Source of the DNA: Pseudomonas sp. HN11
GTDB lineage: Bacteria; Pseudomonadota; Gammaproteobacteria; Pseudomonadales; Pseudomonadaceae
Assembly: GCF_021390155.1 (NCBI RefSeq)
Contig: NZ_CP089985.1
Span: 1,127,001-1,191,000, forward strand
DNA: 64,000 nucleotides
Reading direction: 5' to 3'
Shown piece by piece: positions 58,777 through 64,000 of this stretch (within the stretch, counting starts at the first letter, position 1; the number at the start of each line of letters is the position of its first letter). The notes under the pieces are model-generated. The model was not told where the DNA came from and searched no databases. It saw nothing but the letters and a program-made list of their open reading frames with translations. A program made the position numbers and the translations under genes.

Positions 58777-59304
58777 TTATTTCCCGTCGGCAATGGCTTG
58801 TGCGGTGCTGTTGAGCAGCGCGGCGACACGTACGATTTCTTCCGGGCTCCAGCGCCCGTGGTGCGAATGCAAGGCATGACGCAGGTTATGCACCGCCTCG
58901 TGAATCTGCGGTGGACGGTCGTGACCGCGCAGCGAACGTTTGCTCACATCCAGGCGCATGCGCACGCCATCCAGGGCAACGGCTTGCTCGCTTAAGAAGA
59001 GACGACCGGCGTCGGTGATTGTGTAGCGTTTTTTTCCGCTTTCAGTGTCACCGACTATCAAGTCGCTCTCTTCCAGGAAAGTCAGGGTCGGGTAGATCAC
59101 GCCTGGGCTCGGGCTGTAGGCGCCGTCGAAGAGCTTTTCGATCTGGCGAATAAGGTCATAGCCATGGCACGGTTGTTCAGCGATCAGCGCCGGCAGCAGC
59201 AGTTTCAAGTCGCCGGGCGCGAACACCCGTGGGCCTCGGCCGCCGCCTTCACGGCCTCTGCGTTTGTCGAAGCCATCGCGGTCAGTGTGTGAGTGGTCTC
59301 TCAT
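58777..59304 (-). CDS. PadR-family repressor, YqjI-like
   Basis: A 175-residue winged-helix repressor. A charged N-terminus with histidines (MRDHSHTDRDGFDKRRGREG) leads into the PadR domain: LLLPALIAEQPCHGYDLIRQ, SPSPGVIYPTLTFLEESDLI and GKKRYTITDAGRLF. This matches YqjI of E. coli, which is rich in N-terminal His/Cys, binds nickel and represses the reductase yqjH. The tail here has fewer metal ligands. The ATG at 59304 has AGGAG before it, and a palindromic operator-like site is at 59338-59351. Confidence 0.87.
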   Translation of the reverse strand: MRDHSHTDRDGFDKRRGREGGGRGPRVFAPGDLKLLLPALIAEQPCHGYDLIRQIEKLFDGAYSPSPGVIYPTLTFLEESDLIVGDTESGKKRYTITDAGRLFLSEQAVALDGVRMRLDVSKRSLRGHDRPPQIHEAVHNLRHALHSHHGRWSPEEIVRVAALLNSTAQAIADGK

Positions 59305-59337
59305 CGTAGTTTCTCCTGTATGTCTTGAGATGTAACG

Positions 59338-59351
59338 TAAGATATATCTTA
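59338..59351. promoter_or_regulatory. Palindromic operator-like site upstream of the PadR gene
   Basis: TAAGATATATCTTA is a perfect 14-base palindrome 34 bases before the PadR start. PadR repressors bind such AT-rich dyads over their own promoter. The 366 bases from 59352 to 59717 show no other gene or clear signal. Confidence 0.68.
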
Positions 59352-59717
59352 TTGCGTGCGCAAGCACCTCCGACGAACGGCACTGACTCTCCCCAGGGGG
59401 CATTCAAAAATGAGCGATGCAAGCAGATGGGCATTTTCACCCTTTGCACCGGTGCGTTGACGGCGAGTTCCAACGGGCCAAATGACACCGGCCATCAACT
59501 GCCGTCCGAAGTGGCCGGCAAGTCTTTATGACAACGCTGGCAACCCGGTAAACCGCTTGGCCCCGCGCTTTGACCGTTCCGGTACGGCCACCGTGGTCTG
59601 GGATGCCGAGGTCTGGGGGCCATCGGCGACGTCGCTCTGTGGCGGTAGTAACTGTCTAACGCGTGCGGCAGGGGGACGGGGCGTAGCGTGACGGGTTTGA
59701 GCTACCTGGAGCCCCAT

Positions 59718-62700
59718 ATGTGTGCTGCCGTTGCATCACTGCGTCAATCCCATGTCGACCGTCTGCAAGACCTGTTTCTATCGCGACCTTCATTACCGGT
59801 CGTGGCGTTGCAGTGCGCACAGGACTACCTGGATCACTATCTGCTGGCCTGGAATCTGTCGGCCCGGTTGATCTATCTGGCGACGCCGACTGCCGGCGAT
59901 TACCGTTACCAATCGCTCACTGAATTGCTGGTGCAGCGAGTCGCCCAGGCCCGACCGATGGCGTTGGTAGAGGGCTACCATGTGGTGATGCGTCGCGTGC
60001 GCGAAGTGTATGCCTTGAGCGGGCCGAGCCTGGAGGAGCTTGAGCGGTTGATCAATCAGTGTGGTGCGCGGTTGTTGGAGGCTTATGCGCAGCGTTTGCA
60101 GGCCTGGTGGCGTGAGCCGGTCAATGGCTTTGGCAGCCGCTGGGCGGCGCTGTCCGATGGGTTGCTGGCTTTGCTCTACGATTCGCCGCCCCCGCCAGGT
60201 ATGGCCCCGGGCGATATCGCTCAGTGGTTTCCAAAACACGTGCTACCCCCACGTCGTCCCGATCCGCATTGGCGCTTGCACGGTGCGGTACGGGTGCACA
60301 CTGTGCACCTGCGCAGCGTAGGTCAGTCGGACCAGCAAGCGTTAACGGCGCCGTTGTTGATCCTCACCCCTCCACCTATCCGCGGGCGCGAGCAGCAGAT
60401 CGTGTTCCGTCCCGCCAGCGGCATCCATGAGCTGCAACATCTGGAGGATGTCGGTCCGTGGTTGCACGCCTGCGACGCCAACCAGGATCGCTGGTTTGCC
60501 TTGGAGGTCCAGGGCGATCCATTCGATACCCTGGCGGCCAGCTACCTGGCCTGCCAACTGCGCGATCTCGACGCCATCGACCGCACCGTCGAACGCACTC
60601 CAGAGCAGGTACTGGGGCTGCTGGATTACATCACCGACCCACGACGCTGGTTTGCCGACCGCCTGAGCCCACAGCAGCAACAACTGCGCGAAGCACTGCC
60701 GAGGTGGCTGCTGCACGCGAGCGTCGATGACAGCCTTGCCTATGCGCGCTTGCTGCATTCGCTGGTTCAGGTGCGCGAGCAACAGGGCGCTGCGCATTTC
60801 ATGGACGGCATTGCGACGCTGCGTCAATTTGCCGTCCAGACGTTGCAGGCGTGCCTGGCACGCGAACCCAGGGCCAAGGCGCTTGAACCTGGTGATATCC
60901 GTATCACCTTCGATCGGGTGATCGCCGCCGCCGTCCCGGTGCAGGGCGGTTTTATCGCGGGTGAGGTCGACCCGGTCACCGTGACCCTGCCTGAGCTGGC
61001 GCTGGAGAATCTGGCGGGCTTTCCCCACACGGCCAAGGTCATCAAGGTCAAAGGTGCAGCGGCTCCCGGTTGGCTGACCTATGACCTGCTTAAGGTCTGT
61101 ATACGCGAAGCGAATGTCGGCCAGGCCTATCCGGCCCTGCTCAAGAAAAACCTGATCGACGATGCCGGTCAGGCGAGCCGTCGTCGCCAATTGTTCTGCC
61201 GGGCGTGGCGGGTGCAATTGCCCATGCTCGCTCTGTCGTTGAAGATTCAGGGCCAGCAGGGGCTGACCTCTGAGGGCTACCAGCGCATCCATTTGGCCGT
61301 GCAAGCCACACCTGCCGAACGAGAATCAATGGCCCTGTGGCCATTGGCGTTCAAGGCCAGTGTCGACGCAGAACCCGACGTTATCGAGGGCTTTTTCATC
61401 ATCGGTCCACAACACGACGTGGGAGGGCCGCACGTGTTGTACCAACCCTTGTTCGAGCCGATGCTGCGGGAGTATCCGAGCCTTGACGGGCTATTCGATG
61501 CGATCAAGGCGCCGGGTGAGTTACAGGATTCGGTGCTGGCCTGGATCGCTCCTTCGCGCCAGGCCGTATACGCCCAGGGTGGTTTTCATGAGCCGCATAT
61601 TCGGCATTTCCTGCCCTCGGATGAGTTCACCGTTTATACAAAACCTGCGCCTGCGCAGTTGGCTAAACTCCTGTTCGGGGGGGACCCGGCCGACCACGTG
61701 TTCGGTGCGGTCGCCAACGCCCTGGTCAGTCTTGCCGACCGGCAGGCGGTATCGAATGCCGAACAGCGCTGGGCGTGTTTGAAGCAGGTCGGCTGGCTGC
61801 TGCTGGGCACAGTGTTGCCGTACTTCCCCGCGCCCTTGGCGCTCGGCGGCTGGTTGCTGCAACTGACCGACAGTGTGCAGCACGACGTCGAAAACCTGGC
61901 CGGCGAAGACACGCAGGCCCGCAGTGCCGCTCTGCTGGACCTGCTGGTCAATCTGATGGCGGTACTGGCGCATCAGGCTGCGCCGCAGAATCCACTGCAC
62001 TCGTTGGCGCTGGAGCATCCCGTGTTTGCGCCGCTTGCGAAAGTGCCACCGACCACCCGAACACCGCAACGCATCCCGGCGCCTGTCGCGTATACGGCCC
62101 CAGGTGGCTGGGCGAACGCGCGCGATGTGATGACCCCCGACTTACAGGCACGCATCAACCCGTTGAGCGTGATGACCTACTCCGAACCCTGGCCTACCGC
62201 GCTGCCTAACGCCGAGCGCACTGGCCCCTGGCAAGGCTTGCTGCGCGACACCGACCCCGCTGAGCCGCAATGGCAGGCGCTGGTACGGGGGCAGCTGTTT
62301 CGGGTCAGGGTGGGTCAGGATCGGGTGCGTGTGATCAGCGCTGATGGCCGGATGCTAGGACCCTGGCTTAAACCCTCGGGCGCTGGGCAGTGGGATTTCG
62401 ACCTTGGGTTGCGTCTGCGCGGTGGCAGTGCCGACCACATCGGTACAGCAACCGATCAGGAAAATCGGCTCAAACCCCTGGAGGACGCGCACACTCAGGC
62501 GATTTCACTGCGCATGAGGGCCAGTCGCGCCATGGAACTGGCCCGTAGCCTGACCCGCAAACCGCCTGGGGCGATCAGTGAGCAACAGCGCAGCCAGGCA
62601 TGGGACAGCTACGTGCGGGAGATGGGCAACAAGGTCAAGCATTCGCAGGAGGAGCTGCTTGCCCTCAAACGCTTACGCGCGTTCAAACCTCGGCCGCACT

Positions 62701-64000
62701 ATGAAGAAGACCTGAGTGAGGTGCTGGAGACGATTATCCTGACGGCGCAGTTGCTTGACACACAGATGCGCGCACAAATGGTTGCCATCAACCTCAGGAT
62801 ACGTCCACTGCTGGACAGCCTGAGTCACGAAGATGCAGACGAGGCCGGGGCCGATATCAATCGCCAGGCCCATGATCAATTACGCCAGGGTATGCGCGAG
62901 CTGGCGACGGTGCATGATCAGGCCATCCACTGGCGAGCCCTGGAAGAACGCTACCTGGAAGAATTGACTCAGGTCCCGAAATTGGGGCGCGACCGTGCTC
63001 GCGCCTTAACCGACGGCTTGCACGCGCGCCCTTCGGTGCTGGATCTGCAAGCCTTGCAACTCACGACCTTGTGGGGCATTTCCATCGATGTAGACGGCCA
63101 GCCACTGGACGATGAGTTTTTCGCCGGCATGAGCGACACCATCAACCGCGCCCGTTGGGCCAGCCGCTCGCTGGCGGAAATGGATCAATTGCGCAGCGAC
63201 ACCGCTGAACGTATCGAACTGTTGGAAAGCGTTGATCACGTACTGTCCCTGACCGATGACCAGATTGAGTTTTGGCGTACCATGGAACCCAATAAGTTCG
63301 ACTTGGTGTACCTGCAGAAACTTCAGGAATTGCTGGGCCAGTTACATCAACGGACGGAACGGCAACTGAGTGGGCTGGTGCAGCCAACGGCTGAGGCTGA
63401 GCCAGCGTATGGCCCGCCGGCCTCCGCGCGCGACAGCGGCCCGCGGCGCAGGAAAATCATCCGTACCCGTAATCGCGACCTGTTTGTGGCGCGTATGAGC
63501 CCGCCGTCGGAACATCAACAGCGTGAGATCGCCGAAGTCGGCGACGCCAGCGCCGGGCCCGTCGGCTCATTCACCCAGGCGGAGGACGGGGTGTGGGACC
63601 TGACGCAACCTGAGACGCCGCGACCTGATCCGGCGTTAGGGAGTTTGATGAGCAAGGCGCGGCAACTGCTGGGCGAGGTCGATAGGGCGATCGCCAGTGT
63701 GGACGCCATGGTCGCACGCGCTAACGATCCGGCTTCGTTGCAGGAATTGCTGGAGGCGCAGGCGCGCAGTCGGGAATGGCTGGCTGACGATATTCAACGC
63801 AAATTGCAGGGGGCCGGCGATGTGCGCCTGGCGGCCGTCCAGCAGGCCAACGCACGCGCTTTGGAGGGCCAATTGCGTGCGGCGGTTTTACGTTTGCAGG
63901 CAGCTGGGCTGGCGGCGCGCATTCGGGCCACCCGTAACCGGACGATGACCGCCAACGACGTGGCGTTCCTTCACGGCCAAGGCGAGGTGCGTATCGTCAG
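59718..64000 (+). CDS. Large DUF6543 / dermonecrotic-toxin-like protein, 3' end outside window
   Basis: One frame of at least 1427 residues without stop, to the window edge. The start ATG at 59718 has GGAG at 59708-59711. It lacks a signal peptide. The N-terminal half is helical (LQDLFLSRPSLPVVALQCAQ), with LPELALENLAGFPHTAKVIK and DFGLRL-type blocks; a membrane-like segment lies near residues 690-715 (GWLLLGTVLPYFPAPLALGG). The region to about residue 1200 is of the Pseudomonas dermonecrotic-toxin-like kind (DUF6543), which often ends in LRR/NEL or other effector domains. The C-terminal activity lies outside. Long helical stretches with EELLALKRLRAFKP follow. Family call by resemblance only. 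Confidence 0.72.
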   Translation, partial: MCAAVASLRQSHVDRLQDLFLSRPSLPVVALQCAQDYLDHYLLAWNLSARLIYLATPTAGDYRYQSLTELLVQRVAQARPMALVEGYHVVMRRVREVYALSGPSLEELERLINQCGARLLEAYAQRLQAWWREPVNGFGSRWAALSDGLLALLYDSPPPPGMAPGDIAQWFPKHVLPPRRPDPHWRLHGAVRVHTVHLRSVGQSDQQALTAPLLILTPPPIRGREQQIVFRPASGIHELQHLEDVGPWLHACDANQDRWFALEVQGDPFDTLAASYLACQLRDLDAIDRTVERTPEQVLGLLDYITDPRRWFADRLSPQQQQLREALPRWLLHASVDDSLAYARLLHSLVQVREQQGAAHFMDGIATLRQFAVQTLQACLAREPRAKALEPGDIRITFDRVIAAAVPVQGGFIAGEVDPVTVTLPELALENLAGFPHTAKVIKVKGAAAPGWLTYDLLKVCIREANVGQAYPALLKKNLIDDAGQASRRRQLFCRAWRVQLPMLALSLKIQGQQGLTSEGYQRIHLAVQATPAERESMALWPLAFKASVDAEPDVIEGFFIIGPQHDVGGPHVLYQPLFEPMLREYPSLDGLFDAIKAPGELQDSVLAWIAPSRQAVYAQGGFHEPHIRHFLPSDEFTVYTKPAPAQLAKLLFGGDPADHVFGAVANALVSLADRQAVSNAEQRWACLKQVGWLLLGTVLPYFPAPLALGGWLLQLTDSVQHDVENLAGEDTQARSAALLDLLVNLMAVLAHQAAPQNPLHSLALEHPVFAPLAKVPPTTRTPQRIPAPVAYTAPGGWANARDVMTPDLQARINPLSVMTYSEPWPTALPNAERTGPWQGLLRDTDPAEPQWQALVRGQLFRVRVGQDRVRVISADGRMLGPWLKPSGAGQWDFDLGLRLRGGSADHIGTATDQENRLKPLEDAHTQAISLRMRASRAMELARSLTRKPPGAISEQQRSQAWDSYVREMGNKVKHSQEELLALKRLRAFKPRPHYEEDLSEVLETIILTAQLLDTQMRAQMVAINLRIRPLLDSLSHEDADEAGADINRQAHDQLRQGMRELATVHDQAIHWRALEERYLEELTQVPKLGRDRARALTDGLHARPSVLDLQALQLTTLWGISIDVDGQPLDDEFFAGMSDTINRARWASRSLAEMDQLRSDTAERIELLESVDHVLSLTDDQIEFWRTMEPNKFDLVYLQKLQELLGQLHQRTERQLSGLVQPTAEAEPAYGPPASARDSGPRRRKIIRTRNRDLFVARMSPPSEHQQREIAEVGDASAGPVGSFTQAEDGVWDLTQPETPRPDPALGSLMSKARQLLGEVDRAIASVDAMVARANDPASLQELLEAQARSREWLADDIQRKLQGAGDVRLAAVQQANARALEGQLRAAVLRLQAAGLAARIRATRNRTMTANDVAFLHGQGEVRIV

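Noticed and set aside
59482..59691. Small plus-strand frame before the toxin-like gene
   Set aside because: No ribosome-binding site, no family resemblance, and composition like non-coding DNA.

Overview
The window is a high-GC chromosomal segment of a Pseudomonas of the fluorescens group. The species-group call rests on gene order known from Pseudomonas (lptG/lptF, pepA, holC, valS; lepA, lepB, rnc, era, recO, pdxJ; a second Lon protease near a ZnuD-like receptor), on REP repeats of the GTGGGAGCGGGCTTGCTCGCGA type, and on DUF6543/dermonecrotic-toxin-like and membrane glucose dehydrogenase genes. No rRNA, tRNA, CRISPR array or prophage was seen. Both ends cut a gene: sdaA at the left and a very large toxin-like protein at the right.

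Layout. 1-4.9 kb: L-serine dehydratase with a divergent DsdC-like LysR regulator, an HPF/RaiA-like ribosome factor, and a DHA2 drug exporter divergent from a LysR gene. 4.9-12.7 kb: an iron-citrate island. fecI-fecR-fecA read left, and a DUF3649/PepSY/DUF3325 membrane operon with a second, receptor-less ECF sigma/FecR pair reads right, away from a shared Fur-box-like region. 12.7-18.9 kb: glutaredoxin-like protein, NdpA/YejK, HU, RlmF, ValS. 19-25 kb: a repeat-built Ig-like protein inserted beside valS, then holC, pepA and divergent lptF-lptG. 25-33.2 kb: lepA-lepB-rnc-era-recO-pdxJ, a Tat-type multicopper oxidase and tadA. 33.2-38.6 kb: cmoB/cmoA, a YhhN-family gene, a chagasin-like lipoprotein and a second Lon (AsrA type).

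38.7-47.6 kb is the most unusual accessory region. A regulator with two GntR-type winged helices faces an eight-gene, tightly packed run: an amidase-signature hydrolase, a polysaccharide-deacetylase-fold (imidase/PuuE-like) hydrolase, an MFS importer, two SDR dehydrogenases, a 99-residue protein starting MCGLCG, a CobW-type GTPase and a solute-binding-protein-like protein without signal peptide. The reading proposed here, by inference, is uptake and two-step hydrolysis of a cyclic imide or similar amide ring, with a dedicated metal chaperone and possibly a cytoplasmic substrate-binding protein. Just downstream is a ~0.58-kb inverted-repeat element interrupted by a complete IS256-family insertion with an 8-bp target duplication.

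49.7-64 kb: an EAL protein with a degenerate GGDEF, PQQ glucose dehydrogenase (with a palindrome of two perfect DnaA boxes upstream), a ZnuD-like zinc receptor under a clear Zur-box-like site, VF530-like and Pr6Pr-like small genes, a PadR/YqjI plus SIP/YqjH pair with a palindromic operator, and the large toxin-like protein that runs off the right edge. Functions are read from motifs and remembered family features; no database search was possible.
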